Part shown: one piece after another, positions 1-8,730 of the stretch | Position numbering within the stretch: the first letter of the stretch is position 1 | Layout: each line of letters opens with the position of its first letter | From: JAXDBV01 sp034678415 | Lineage (GTDB): Bacteria > Bacteroidota > Bacteroidia > Bacteroidales > VadinHA17 | Assembly: GCA_034678415.1 (NCBI GenBank) | Contig: JAXDBV010000341.1 | Coordinates: 1-22,936, forward strand | Length of the DNA: 22,936 nucleotides | Direction of reading: 5' to 3' | The notes under the pieces: generated by a model | Told to the model about the DNA's origin: nothing | The model's input: the letters and a program-made list of their open reading frames with translations, nothing else | Databases searched by the model: none | Position numbers and translations under genes: made by a program

Positions 1-1
1 A

Positions 2-502
2 GGGGCTAAAGGGTGGTTATATGAAGGGGGTATACGGGTTCCGATGATCGTGAAATGGCCCGGCAGCGCCCTGAAAGGAGTGGTCTGTGATGTGCCGGTT
101 GTCAGCGTTGATTTTTATCCCACAATACTTGATATGCTGGACTACCAGGTGCCGCCTTCGCAGCACGTGGATGGCACCAGCTTTGTACCCCTCCTGAAAG
201 GAAAGAAAAAAATAAACAGGAATGCTATATACTGGCATTTCCCTCATTACAGCAACCACGGTATGCAAAGCCCGGGAGGGGCTGTCAGATGCGGTGACTA
301 TAAACTGCTTGAGTATTTTGAAAACAACAGCGTGCAGCTGTTCAATCTGAAGAATGACCTGGGGGAACAAAACGATATCGCTGAGTCTAATCCGAAGATA
401 GTGAATAAATTAAAGAAGAAATTGCACCGGTGGAGGAGTAGCATCCATGCCCGGATGATGGAACCTAACCCGGATTATGTTCCGGAGAAATTGAATGAAT
501 AA
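2..502 (+). CDS. Sulfatase (S1 family), C-terminal part, truncated by the window start
   Basis: The frame is open from base 2 to the TAA at 500-502, so the gene begins before the window; the ATG at 44 is internal. The first residues (GAKGWLYEGGIRVPMIVKWPG at bases 2-64) match the conserved region after the DNG metal motif in type I sulfatases (AlkP superfamily, PF00884), where a Gly-Lys-Gly segment precedes a (Y/F)EGG-x-R-VP strand. The rest is the usual C-terminal subdomain: a short PTILD-type helix, a DGTSFVPLLKG segment, and a YDL-like 'LFNLKNDLGEQNDIAE' stretch near the end. The catalytic CxPSR and DD motifs lie outside, so Cys- or Ser-type and substrate cannot be told. Exported sulfate-ester hydrolysis is inferred from family and context. 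It sits 15 bp upstream of the GH20 gene, probably in one transcript. Confidence 0.93.
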   Translation, partial: GAKGWLYEGGIRVPMIVKWPGSALKGVVCDVPVVSVDFYPTILDMLDYQVPPSQHVDGTSFVPLLKGKKKINRNAIYWHFPHYSNHGMQSPGGAVRCGDYKLLEYFENNSVQLFNLKNDLGEQNDIAESNPKIVNKLKKKLHRWRSSIHARMMEPNPDYVPEKLNE

Positions 503-517
503 CTGAAGACGCCGGTC

Positions 518-2149
518 ATGAGAGTAACCCGTATACTGATACTTGTCGGTTTCCTCTTTCCTTGCTTAAGGTGTCATACACGTGGAGATAAACTAGTGAA
601 TTGTATTATCCCTAAACCTGTTGAGATGCAGGCAGGGAAAGGGATCTTTCTTCTGGATGAGAAGACGGTTGTTCAATATGATCCGGGGAACAGGGAGATG
701 GCACAAGTGGCGGAAACACTTTTGAGGGACCTGGACCATTATGCAGGGGTACGGGTTACGATGGATCGTGCCGGAAAGGGCAACAAGGTGATACGCCTCG
801 AATTAAGCGCGGAATCAGACCTGCCGGAGGAAGGATACCTGATGAACATCACCCGCCGGGGAATCATCATTTGCGGGACGAGCGCACAGGGGATATTCTA
901 TGGCCTGCAAACGTTGAAACAGCTTATCCTGACTTCAGACCTGAAAGGCCGGGGAATTCCTGTGCCCTCGCTCATGATCAGGGATTACCCCCGGTTTGCC
1001 TGGCGCGGAATGCACCTGGATACCGGCAGGCATTTCTATACCGTCGATAGCCTGAAACGGTTCATCGATTATCTCGCTACTTATAAGCTCAACCGCTTTC
1101 ACTGGCATCTTACCGATGACCAAGGATGGAGGATCGAGATAAAGCAGTACCCCATGCTTACCGAAACAGGGTCAAGGAGAAAAGAAACCATAATTGGGTA
1201 TACCAGGGATGTTCCCAAAAAGTACGACGGGATACCATACGGCGGATTCTATACCCGGGACGAGATCCGAGATGTGGTCCGTTATGCGTCCGCACGTTAT
1301 ATTACGGTTGTTCCTGAAATAGAGATGCCGGGCCATGCCCAGGCCGCTATCGCCGCATACCCGGAACTGGGAGTGACGGGAGACAAGGTGGAGGTGCTGA
1401 CAGAATGGGGGGTCTCACCCGTTATATTCAAACCTTCAGAAGAGGTATTCCTGTTCCTGGAAAATGTGCTTACCGAAGTGCTCGGACTGTTTCCCTCAGA
1501 ATATATCCATATTGGCGGGGATGAGGCGATAAAGAATCAATGGAAGGCGAGTGCGGAAGTACAAAACCAGATGAAGAAACTTGGATTGAACAATGAGGAT
1601 GAACTTCAAAGCTGGTTCATACGACGGATAGAAAAATTTCTTAACGACCGGGGACGAAAGTTAATCGGATGGGATGAGATCCTGCAGGGAGGACTGGCAC
1701 CCAATGCCACGGTCATGTCATGGCACGGAATAAAAAAGGGTATCGAGGCTGCGGAAATGGGACATGATGTAATCATGACTCCCAACTCCCATTTGTATTT
1801 CAGCTATTACCAGGCCGATCCGGCCACGGAACCGCCCGCCTCGCGTGCCGGTACTACCAAGATCGATAAGGTGTATTCCTATGATCCCATACCTGCGGAG
1901 CTTGCACCGGAGAAGCAACGGCATATCCTGGGAGTCCAGGCATGCCTCTGGACCGAGCAGATGAAAACATTCCGGAAAGTGGAATACATGATGTTCCCGA
2001 GGATCACCGCCCTGGCTGAACTGGCATGGACTCCAGCGAATGGAAAAAACTATGAAGACTTCAGCCGGAGGCTGCTGAAACAGGAACGATTGTTCAGGGT
2101 GCTGGGAGTCAATTACAGCCGGAGCGGAATGCCAATTGTCGGCAACTGA
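518..2149 (+). CDS. GH20 beta-N-acetylhexosaminidase (exo-acting)
   Basis: 543 aa, a normal length for Bacteroidota GH20 enzymes, which release terminal beta-linked GlcNAc or GalNAc by substrate-assisted catalysis. An N-terminal hydrophobic signal (about residues 5-16) is followed by Cys16 and Cys19, so Sec export is likely; the lipobox is poor and lipidation uncertain. Residues about 28-150 fit the GH20b domain (PF02838, including IPKPVEM and AQGIFYGLQTLKQL). The TIM barrel (PF00728) starts near FAWRGMHLDTGRHF and holds LNRFHWHLTDDQGWRIEIK and EIEMPGHAQAA. The catalytic pair is Asp335-Glu336 in HIGGDEA (Asp orients the N-acetyl group, Glu is acid/base, by family knowledge). VMSWHG and the late ACLWTEQM barrel motif are present. 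The frame is intact. A 15-bp gap from the upstream sulfatase suggests co-transcription. This is the best-supported clue that the substrate contains N-acetylhexosamine. Confidence 0.96.
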   Translation: MRVTRILILVGFLFPCLRCHTRGDKLVNCIIPKPVEMQAGKGIFLLDEKTVVQYDPGNREMAQVAETLLRDLDHYAGVRVTMDRAGKGNKVIRLELSAESDLPEEGYLMNITRRGIIICGTSAQGIFYGLQTLKQLILTSDLKGRGIPVPSLMIRDYPRFAWRGMHLDTGRHFYTVDSLKRFIDYLATYKLNRFHWHLTDDQGWRIEIKQYPMLTETGSRRKETIIGYTRDVPKKYDGIPYGGFYTRDEIRDVVRYASARYITVVPEIEMPGHAQAAIAAYPELGVTGDKVEVLTEWGVSPVIFKPSEEVFLFLENVLTEVLGLFPSEYIHIGGDEAIKNQWKASAEVQNQMKKLGLNNEDELQSWFIRRIEKFLNDRGRKLIGWDEILQGGLAPNATVMSWHGIKKGIEAAEMGHDVIMTPNSHLYFSYYQADPATEPPASRAGTTKIDKVYSYDPIPAELAPEKQRHILGVQACLWTEQMKTFRKVEYMMFPRITALAELAWTPANGKNYEDFSRRLLKQERLFRVLGVNYSRSGMPIVGN

Positions 2150-2152
2150 CAT

Positions 2153-2186
2153 GCACCAGCCGCCGGGCGATGACGCTATCTGGTGC
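2153..2186 (+). terminator. Possible hairpin just after the GH20 stop codon
   Basis: A 7-bp perfect inverted repeat (GCACCAG at 2153-2159, CTGGTGC at 2180-2186) starts 4 nt after the TGA of the GH20 gene. The 20-nt loop contains GC-rich CGCCGGGCG, which may fold on itself. There is no clear downstream T-run, so this is not a textbook intrinsic terminator. It fits a transcript-end or mRNA-stabilising structure, because the next convincing gene is more than 700 bp away. Confidence 0.3.
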
Positions 2187-2234
2187 TCAGGCTTACCGAT
2201 CGAAATAATGTATGTTAAAGAACGTATGCACCGG

Positions 2235-2266
2235 TTTGTAAATTTAAACGATTAACCATATGTTTG
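2235..2266 (+). promoter_or_regulatory. Candidate Bacteroidota-type promoter (TTTG, 20 nt, TATGTTTG)
   Basis: TTTG at 2235-2238 is followed after 20 nt by TATGTTTG at 2259-2266, a perfect match to the -7 consensus TAnnTTTG of Bacteroidota with a plausible -33 element and spacing. Transcription would begin around 2270-2275 and run toward the GH172 gene at 2918, giving an unusually long leader of roughly 640 nt. It may instead serve an unrecognised or decayed short gene in between. Recognised by eye; no start site is demonstrated. Confidence 0.4.
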
Positions 2267-2917
2267 TATAAGGGGGTGTTGCCGGGGAAAATAATTATAG
2301 AATGAATTGTATACCAGTTAGTTGCAGATGTGTTAGTGTCGATGTTGTTGGGTGATGATTCGCACCCTGTCTGCGGGCATGTGGACGCTGTGAGACCGAT
2401 GAAAATTTCAGGTATGCATCCTGCCCGGCGACATGAAATAACTAAATACCGGAAAATGTGAAAATGACAGCCATTATGTAGTATTCCGAAGCCGGTTTTT
2501 TGTCAAATAAAGTAGGGCGTGTACCCTTTGGTGTTAGCCGTGAAATACAAACCCGAAAACTGTAACCGGATGAGCAACCTGATGAAATATGAGCCGAACC
2601 GCCGTTTCTTCTTACCTGTCATATGTGCGCTCTCGCAGGTGCCGCGTTCAGGCAACAGACCATATCATGTCCCGGTACCCGAGATACCAGGAACAACCGG
2701 AACAAAGAATATGGCGGCAACCATTGTACATTCCTGCGTGTGCAATTCAAAGAGAATGAAACGAAGTGATTATGAACCTTCAGATATCTTTAGAAGTATT
2801 GCGGGTGAATGGATAAGGATATGTGTATATTTATCCAATGTTAAGCCATCTTGTCTTAAATGAATACACAAGAATTCCATATGTTTCACGAAAATTAAAA
2901 CGAATAAATTCAATCGT

Positions 2918-4105
2918 ATGAAAAAAAGATCAATTGTTCTGATGATGGCAAGCCTGCTTGTCATGCCATTGTATCCTCAGGCGGGATACAACGGGTTAGA
3001 TAATAGCATGGGTAATCTTTTCCGGTTATCCAATGCTCAGACCCGCTCTATTAGTCCGGAAAATTTTACCGGGGAGAAAGGGAAAGCAGGGATGGCTGAT
3101 CCGGCCGGTAAAACCAAAAGAAACGTGGCCAATGCCTATCGGGCAGCCCGTGATCTCGGTCAGGGATGGAAAGTCAATCCTTATATACGGATCAGAGCCG
3201 GTGAAACTTTTACTCTTGCGAATATAACCGGACCCGGTGCTATTCAGCATATCTGGATGACCCCTACCGGGAAATGGCGTTATTCCATCCTTCGCATCTA
3301 TTGGGATAATGAAACTGTCCCTTCAGTGGAATGCCCGGTAGGTGATTTCTTCGGAATGGGGTGGGGGACCTATGCACCGCTGGCTTCCCTTGCCATCTGC
3401 GTCAATCCCGGAAGTGCTTTTAACTGTTACTGGACGATGCCTTTCAAAAAAAATTGCAAAATAACCATGGAGAATGTGCACGACACGGATTCGATGACGC
3501 TCTATTATCAGATCGATTATACACTGACGGATGTTCCTGACGATGCAGCGTATTTCCATGCTCAATTCCGCCGGCAGAATCCCAACACAACCTCTGTCTA
3601 TACGATTGCCGATGGCATCAAAGGGAAAGGTCATTTTGTGGGTGTCTATATGGCATGGGGAGTAAATAATGACGGATGGTGGGGAGAAGGTGAGATAAAG
3701 TTCTATATCGACGGGGATACCAAATTCCCGACGATCTGTGGCACTGGCACAGAGGATTATTTCTGCGGTTCTTATGATTTTGATACCAGGGTCAAGAATC
3801 AATATGGCGTTGGAGAAGTGGTATATACAGAATTTTGTACCCCCTATTCAGGGTTGCACCAGGTCATTCGCGGGGATGGTCACTACAATGTCATGCAACG
3901 GTTTGGTATGTACCGCTGGCACATCATGGATCCTGTGCGTTTCGGGAACGACCTGAAAATTACCATCCAGGATCTTGGCTGGCGGCAGGGGGGAAGGTAT
4001 CTCGCCCAGAAATCGGATATCGCTTCTGTGTGTTACTGGTACCAGACAGAACCCCATACCGGATTCCCGCAATTGCCCGACATGTTTGGCCTGGAGGTAT
4101 ATTGA
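2918..4105 (+). CDS. GH172-type (DUF2961) exported glycoside hydrolase, short form
   Basis: 395 aa with a Sec signal (MKKRSIVLMMASLLVMPLYPQA, positive N-terminus then a hydrophobic core), probably cleaved near residue 22. The body matches DUF2961 (PF11175), the family renamed GH172. Characterised members act on alpha-D-fructofuranosides, difructose anhydride or alpha-D-arabinofuranosides and have a double jelly-roll fold. Diagnostic segments are GPGAIQHIWMT, PVGDFFGMG, YWTMPF and the active-site pair WWGEGE ... GTGTEDYF. Glu257 (of WWGEG) and Glu279 (of GTGTED) correspond by motif to the nucleophile and acid/base Glu of the family; the residue assignment is by analogy. It lacks the C-terminal extension of its paralogue at 8727. 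A long leader separates it from GH20, and another 403-bp gap follows, so it may be its own transcript. Linkage specificity is unknown. Confidence 0.9.
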   Translation: MKKRSIVLMMASLLVMPLYPQAGYNGLDNSMGNLFRLSNAQTRSISPENFTGEKGKAGMADPAGKTKRNVANAYRAARDLGQGWKVNPYIRIRAGETFTLANITGPGAIQHIWMTPTGKWRYSILRIYWDNETVPSVECPVGDFFGMGWGTYAPLASLAICVNPGSAFNCYWTMPFKKNCKITMENVHDTDSMTLYYQIDYTLTDVPDDAAYFHAQFRRQNPNTTSVYTIADGIKGKGHFVGVYMAWGVNNDGWWGEGEIKFYIDGDTKFPTICGTGTEDYFCGSYDFDTRVKNQYGVGEVVYTEFCTPYSGLHQVIRGDGHYNVMQRFGMYRWHIMDPVRFGNDLKITIQDLGWRQGGRYLAQKSDIASVCYWYQTEPHTGFPQLPDMFGLEVY

Positions 4106-4508
4106 TACCGGGTTTTTCTTCAGGTTAAGAATGGATCCATAAAAAAAACAGTTGAAGCGGGAGGAGGCACGGTGCAGATAGTCGTCCTGCAGTGGCTGTA
4201 AGGGAACAGGAGATTCATGTATCCCCGGAGAACCGAACCCTGAACCGGGTACGATCTGCTGTCTGTCTGATAGGGACCTATCCGAGGTTTCTGTTTAGGC
4301 TCCTGTTAAACTCAGGTGGGAGGGATGAAAAATCCTGCTGTTACCGCCGATGCAGCTTATCTCCTGAAGAAGGGTTAGATTGATGGCAAGGCAGAGGGAA
4401 ACTCGGTATCTGAAACGTCCATGGCTTTTTGTGTGTGAATACTTTTTTTCACAATACAGTTATTTTAATCAGGTGCATTAAAAACATTTTCCCAAAAACG
4501 TTTCACCC
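4106..4508. other. 403-bp intergenic region without a gene
   Basis: No gene is supported; the only notable open frame (4192-4383, 63 codons) has no recognisable features. The last 70 bp before the sulfatase ATG are strongly A/T-rich and contain the inverted repeat at 4434-4453. I found no full TAnnTTTG match, so any promoter for the downstream gene run is not identified. Confidence 0.5.
4434..4453. promoter_or_regulatory. Inverted repeat TGTGAA-N8-TTCACA upstream of the sulfatase run
   Basis: Two 6-bp arms (4434-4439 and 4448-4453) flank an 8-nt, mostly T spacer, 55 bp before the start codon at 4509. It could be an operator for a dimeric regulator or a small hairpin. The half-sites resemble TGTGA/TCACA of the Crp/Fnr family, but the spacing differs from the classic 6 nt and the A/T-rich background makes chance occurrence plausible. 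Confidence 0.2.
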
Positions 4509-5981
4509 ATGATAATTAAGCACGACATATTATTTACTCATGCTGCACTGGCGGTAGCATTATCATCCTGCACAAATGCACCGCTTATGAAGAATACTCT
4601 GCCGAATATTGTAATCATATTTATTGATGATGAGGGATATGGCGATATCGGTTGCTTCGGCGCAACGGGTTATGTAACCCCGAATATTGATCAGTTGGCA
4701 AGCCAAGGAATGAGATTCACCAGTTATTACAGTGGCAGTGCTGTATGCACTCCTTCACGTGTCGCATTATTGACAGGCTGCTATCCTCCCCGTGTGGGTA
4801 TTACAAAGGTGCTGTTTCCTATGGACAGTATCGGTATTAATCCTGAGGAGACAACCATCGCCGAGATGCTGAAGCAAAAGGGCTATGCCACCGCCATCGC
4901 AGGCAAATGGCACCTGGGACATCATCATGAGTTCCTTCCTCTACAGCATGGATTTGATGAATACCTGGGATTACCGTATTCTAATGATATGTGGCCTGTG
5001 CACTATAACGGCCTCCCTGTCACACGCGACAATTACCTGAAGGAGTGGAAACTTAATTGTCCGCCCCTGCCATTGATTGAAGGGAACGAGAAGATAGAGG
5101 AAATCTCCACGCTGAACGACATGGATCAGCTAACTACCCGCTACACGGAATGGATTGTGAATTATATAAAGAAAAACAAGGACAGGCCGTTCTTTATTTA
5201 TATGCCGCATACCATGGCGCATGTGCCGCTTGGGGTATCCGATAAATTTCGCGGCAAGAGTGAACAGGGATTCTACGGGGATGTGATGATGGAACTCGAC
5301 TGGTCTGTGGGAGAAATCATGAAAGTGCTGAAGGAATGCAGGATTGACAATAATACCCTTGTTATTTATACCACGGATAATGGACCATGGCTCAACTATG
5401 GCAATCATGGCGGTTCAGCCGGAGGACTCAGGGAGGGAAAGGGCACTGTTTTTGAAGGAGGGTTCCGTGTTCCCTGCATCATGCGTTGGCCTGATGTTAT
5501 TCCTCCCGGAACCGTTTGCAGCTCCATCACAGGCTCAATAGATATTCTGCCCACCCTCGCCGCTGTCACAGGTGCTGAACTACCCGACCGAAAGATTGAC
5601 GGTATTAATGTGTTGCCATTGCTCAGAGGAGACACTGTACAGCATCCGAGACGGGAGTATTATTACTATTCAGGCAGGACCCTTAATGCCGTGCGATGGG
5701 ATCAGTGGAAACTGGTATTCCCGCACAAAGTGAGTTCAAACATTGGATCCGTGCCGGGAAAAGACGGATGGCCGGGAACCATGAACGAGACATATACCGA
5801 AGGGGGATTGTACGACCTGCGTCGTGACCCGGGAGAGCAATATGACATGAGGGAATGGCATCCTGACATTATGAAACAGCTGGAGGAACTGGCAGAAAAA
5901 GTACGTGTTGAGCTTGGTGATGCCCAACGTGGTATTGTTGGAACCGAAGCCAGAAAGCCGGGAAGAATACGCCGTAAATGA
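4509..5981 (+). CDS. Arylsulfatase A-type sulfatase, Cys-type, lipoprotein
   Basis: 490 aa, full length for an S1 sulfatase (PF00884); it would hydrolyse sulfate esters on a glycan. A signal with lipobox LSSC (Cys21) indicates a lipoprotein. Active-site elements: Asp40-Asp41 in FIDDEGYGD (calcium ligands), Cys80 in AVCTPSR (formylglycine precursor), Lys133-Trp-His135 in GKWHLG, and Asp290-Asn291 in TTDNGPW, followed by GSAGGLREGKGTVFEGGFRVP. The LPYSNDMW and MMELDWSVGEI segments resemble the ARSA/GALNS branch; the exact sulfate position cannot be read. It looks like a paralogue of the Ser-type sulfatase at 18395 (shared SNDMW, GDVMME and DNGPWLxYG segments) but keeps the Cys precursor. First gene of the long co-directional run; 148 bp separate it from the GH116-type gene. 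Confidence 0.95.
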   Translation: MIIKHDILFTHAALAVALSSCTNAPLMKNTLPNIVIIFIDDEGYGDIGCFGATGYVTPNIDQLASQGMRFTSYYSGSAVCTPSRVALLTGCYPPRVGITKVLFPMDSIGINPEETTIAEMLKQKGYATAIAGKWHLGHHHEFLPLQHGFDEYLGLPYSNDMWPVHYNGLPVTRDNYLKEWKLNCPPLPLIEGNEKIEEISTLNDMDQLTTRYTEWIVNYIKKNKDRPFFIYMPHTMAHVPLGVSDKFRGKSEQGFYGDVMMELDWSVGEIMKVLKECRIDNNTLVIYTTDNGPWLNYGNHGGSAGGLREGKGTVFEGGFRVPCIMRWPDVIPPGTVCSSITGSIDILPTLAAVTGAELPDRKIDGINVLPLLRGDTVQHPRREYYYYSGRTLNAVRWDQWKLVFPHKVSSNIGSVPGKDGWPGTMNETYTEGGLYDLRRDPGEQYDMREWHPDIMKQLEELAEKVRVELGDAQRGIVGTEARKPGRIRRK

Positions 5982-6129
5982 CCACATGAAAAACGGGATG
6001 ACCGGTAAGGAGAATCCCCGTCAATCCGGGATGCCGGAATCTGCTGTAGGTGACCAGCAGAAGGATGAGCAGTGAAGGGTTTCATTACGGCAGTATGGAT
6101 GTAACAGTATCCGCGAATTACATACGTTT

Positions 6130-8730
6130 ATGAAAAGAGCAAATTATTTTTTAACAGTTATTATGATCCTGATGGCTGTTGCATCGTGTACGAATAAGGA
6201 GCCGGAGAAAGACGAACCTGTGGATCGGAAATTCAATAATGTATACCAGGGAGAGTATCTGAACCGTGTAGCTTTTCCAATGGGAGGCATCGGGGCAGGT
6301 ATGGTTTGCCTTGAAGGAACCGGGGCCCTCTCACATGTGTCGGTCTTTAACAAACCGGACATATTTAATGAACCGTGCATGTTCGCTGCTATAACGGTGA
6401 AAGGGCTGGAGAATGGGGCCAAGGTGCTGGAAGGTCCTGTCCCCGACTATAAAATCTTCGGCCAGCCCGGAACCGGCAACGGAGCGCCCCGGACAAGCTA
6501 CGGGTTGCCACGGTTCGAAAACGCCTCGTTTGAAGCACGTTTCCCGTTTGGAAAGATCCGTTTGCAGGACAGCGATCTGCCGGTAGAGGTTGACATTACC
6601 GGGTGGAGCCCCTTTATCCCGCTGGATGAGGATAATTCAAGCCTGCCCTGTGCCGCCCTTGAATACCGGTTTGTGAATAAAGGAAGAAAAAGTGAGGAGA
6701 TCGTCTTCTCCTACCATACGGTAAATTTCATGGCACAGCCGGGATGTAAAAATACCATCATACCTGTCTCTAACGGCTTTGTACTGTCAAACGGGGGGAC
6801 GGAAGAAGCCCCTCATCTCAGGGGTGATTTTGCCATCTGTACTGCCGATAATGCCACGCAGGTAGATCATTGCTGGTTCCGCGGATCATGGTATGATCCC
6901 CTTTCCATCACCTGGAAGCATATTGAAGAAGGGAATCCCCGCATCAGCGATCCTGTTGATTCAGATGCTCCGGGAGCTTCCCTGTATGTTCCTTTCCATC
7001 TTAGGCCGGGGGAAGAAAAAACCATCACCCTGATGATGTCGTGGTATGTCCCCTATTCCCTGTTGCGCGAAGGAGAAGAAAAAAAATCCTCAGGAACAGA
7101 TGGCGATCCTGCCTCCGTATGTTGTGATTCGCCTTATTACCGGCCTTGGTACAGCTCCCGGTTTAAAAGCATCAATGATATGACATCGTACTGGATCGTC
7201 AATTATGATGAACTGAAGAAACGGTCACAGCGGTTTACGGAATGTTTTTATCATACGACACTGCCGGCTGAGATTGTTGAGGCAGTGGCTGCCAACCTTA
7301 CCATCCTCAAGTCACCAACGGTCCTCCGCCAGTATGATGGAAAACTGTGGGGCTGGGAAGGGTGCAAGGACGGTCTGGGTTGCTGTGCCGGTTCATGCAC
7401 TCATGTGTGGAACTACGCTCAGGCTATTCCTCATCTTTTTCCATCCCTGGAACGCTCCCTGAGAGAAACAGAATTCATGCTGAGCCAAGATGAGACCGGC
7501 TTCCAGATTTTCAGAACGCCGCTGCCCGTACGTGAAATAGATAATATAAAACAGGTGGTCTTCACATCCGTGGGTTTCACTCCACACCCCGCGGCCGACG
7601 GTCAGCTGGGGGGAATTATGAAGGCATACAGGGAATGGCGCATCTCAGGGGATGATGAATGGCTTAAAAAGCTGTTCCCTCATATTAAAAACAGCCTTGA
7701 TTTCTGCATCAGGGAATGGGACCCGCGGCTCACCGGAACCATCGAAGAACCGCATCATAACACCTATGACGTGGAATTCTGGGGTCCCAACGGTATGTCT
7801 GCAAGCTTCTACCTGGGAGCGCTCAAAGCAATGATCATCATGGGGATTTACCTTGGCGAAGATGTCAGCCAGTATGGCAGGCTCCTTGAAACAGGAATTA
7901 AAGCGATGGAAAATGAGCTGTATAACGGCGAATACTTCTTTCAGAAGATACAGGTTGCCGGATTGAATTCTCCCTCACCTATTGAGGCCGCTAAAACATC
8001 CATCCGTTCCGATTACTCTCCTGAAGCAAAACTCATCCTCGAACAGGAAGGCCCAAAATACCAGTATGGCAAAGGCTGCCTGTCCGACGGCATCCTGGGG
8101 TTGTGGATCGCAAAGGTATGCGGACTGGATGATACGATCATTGACCACGACAAGGTGAAAAGCCATCTTGCCTCGGTATACAGGTATAACTTTAAAAAAG
8201 ACCTGAGTGATCATGGAAATCCCCAAAGGCCAAGCTATGCACTGAAGAAGGAGGGAGGATTGTTGCTCTGCTCGTGGCCCGGGGGAGGGAAACTGTCATT
8301 GCCTTTCGTATACAGCAATGAGGTGTGGACCGGGATTGAATACCAGGTAGCTTCCCACCTAATGTTTTCTGGCATGACCCGGGAAGCTCTGGATATCGTG
8401 AAAGCCTGCCGGTCACGATACGACGGGAAGATTAGAAACCCCTTTGATGAATACGAATGCGGACACTGGTATGCAAGAGCAATGGCAAGCTATGGACTGA
8501 TACAGGGATACACCGGTGTACGATACGACGCCGTCACCAAAACCCTCTTCATTGATCCTGCTGTGGACGACGACTTTACCAGCTTCTTCTCATGCCAGAC
8601 AGGGTTCGGTAACATTGGACTGGAAAAGGGTGTTCCCTTTGTCAAAATGGCATCCGGCGCCCTCAACGTGAAACATTGCATCGTCTCCGGAAAGGAATTG
8701 GCATTTACCGAAAAAAATTTTAAACAATGA
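6130..8730 (+). CDS. GH116/DUF608 family glycoside hydrolase, lipoprotein (copy 1)
   Basis: 866 aa. Lipoprotein signal with lipobox VASC (Cys20), then an acidic/lysine-rich stretch (TNKEPEKDEP) that could favour surface display in Bacteroidota. The N-terminal beta-sandwich (PF12215-like) includes AFPMGGIGAGM at 48-58. The (alpha/alpha)6 catalytic domain (PF04685, DUF608) includes ILKSPTVLRQ, the Cys-rich GCCAGSCTHVWNYAQA and HNTYDVEFWGPNG. By analogy with GH116 enzymes the nucleophile is Glu410 (LWGWEG) and the acid/base Asp547 (NTYD). Characterised GH116 enzymes are beta-glucosidases, beta-xylosidases or beta-N-acetylglucosaminidases, and GBA2 glucosylceramidase belongs here; this protein's specificity is unknown. 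An 11-residue insertion near 467-487 distinguishes it from copy 2 at 12539. Its TGA overlaps the next ATG (ATGA at 8727-8730), implying translational coupling to the GH172 gene. Confidence 0.93.
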   Translation: MKRANYFLTVIMILMAVASCTNKEPEKDEPVDRKFNNVYQGEYLNRVAFPMGGIGAGMVCLEGTGALSHVSVFNKPDIFNEPCMFAAITVKGLENGAKVLEGPVPDYKIFGQPGTGNGAPRTSYGLPRFENASFEARFPFGKIRLQDSDLPVEVDITGWSPFIPLDEDNSSLPCAALEYRFVNKGRKSEEIVFSYHTVNFMAQPGCKNTIIPVSNGFVLSNGGTEEAPHLRGDFAICTADNATQVDHCWFRGSWYDPLSITWKHIEEGNPRISDPVDSDAPGASLYVPFHLRPGEEKTITLMMSWYVPYSLLREGEEKKSSGTDGDPASVCCDSPYYRPWYSSRFKSINDMTSYWIVNYDELKKRSQRFTECFYHTTLPAEIVEAVAANLTILKSPTVLRQYDGKLWGWEGCKDGLGCCAGSCTHVWNYAQAIPHLFPSLERSLRETEFMLSQDETGFQIFRTPLPVREIDNIKQVVFTSVGFTPHPAADGQLGGIMKAYREWRISGDDEWLKKLFPHIKNSLDFCIREWDPRLTGTIEEPHHNTYDVEFWGPNGMSASFYLGALKAMIIMGIYLGEDVSQYGRLLETGIKAMENELYNGEYFFQKIQVAGLNSPSPIEAAKTSIRSDYSPEAKLILEQEGPKYQYGKGCLSDGILGLWIAKVCGLDDTIIDHDKVKSHLASVYRYNFKKDLSDHGNPQRPSYALKKEGGLLLCSWPGGGKLSLPFVYSNEVWTGIEYQVASHLMFSGMTREALDIVKACRSRYDGKIRNPFDEYECGHWYARAMASYGLIQGYTGVRYDAVTKTLFIDPAVDDDFTSFFSCQTGFGNIGLEKGVPFVKMASGALNVKHCIVSGKELAFTEKNFKQ

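Larger units (their letters stand above)
2150..2917. other. 768-bp intergenic region without a convincing gene
   Basis: I find no gene I can support here. The longest open frame (2519-2863, 114 codons) has no recognisable domain and ends in low-complexity Cys/Arg-rich text. A signal-peptide-like stretch is encoded near 2583-2640 (NRRFFLPVICAL), and its hydrophobic character would continue (AGAAF) only by changing frame near 2630. It could be the remnant of a decayed exported-protein gene, but this is speculative. The region holds the hairpin at 2153-2186 and the promoter candidate at 2235-2266. The last 50 bp before the GH172 ATG are A/T-rich, as before other genes in this window. Confidence 0.5.

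Noticed and set aside
2519..2863. 114-codon open frame between GH20 and GH172
   Set aside because: No recognisable domain, an irregular composition rich in Cys, Arg and Pro, and no convincing start context; kept only as a possible remnant in the intergenic note.
2851..2887. TTG ... TATGTTTC as a promoter close to the GH172 start
   Set aside because: The -7 element has one mismatch at the key G and the spacer is about 26 nt, too long for the Bacteroidota consensus.
4192..4383. 63-codon open frame before the first full sulfatase
   Set aside because: No similarity pattern, no signal, and in a region with no other coding character.
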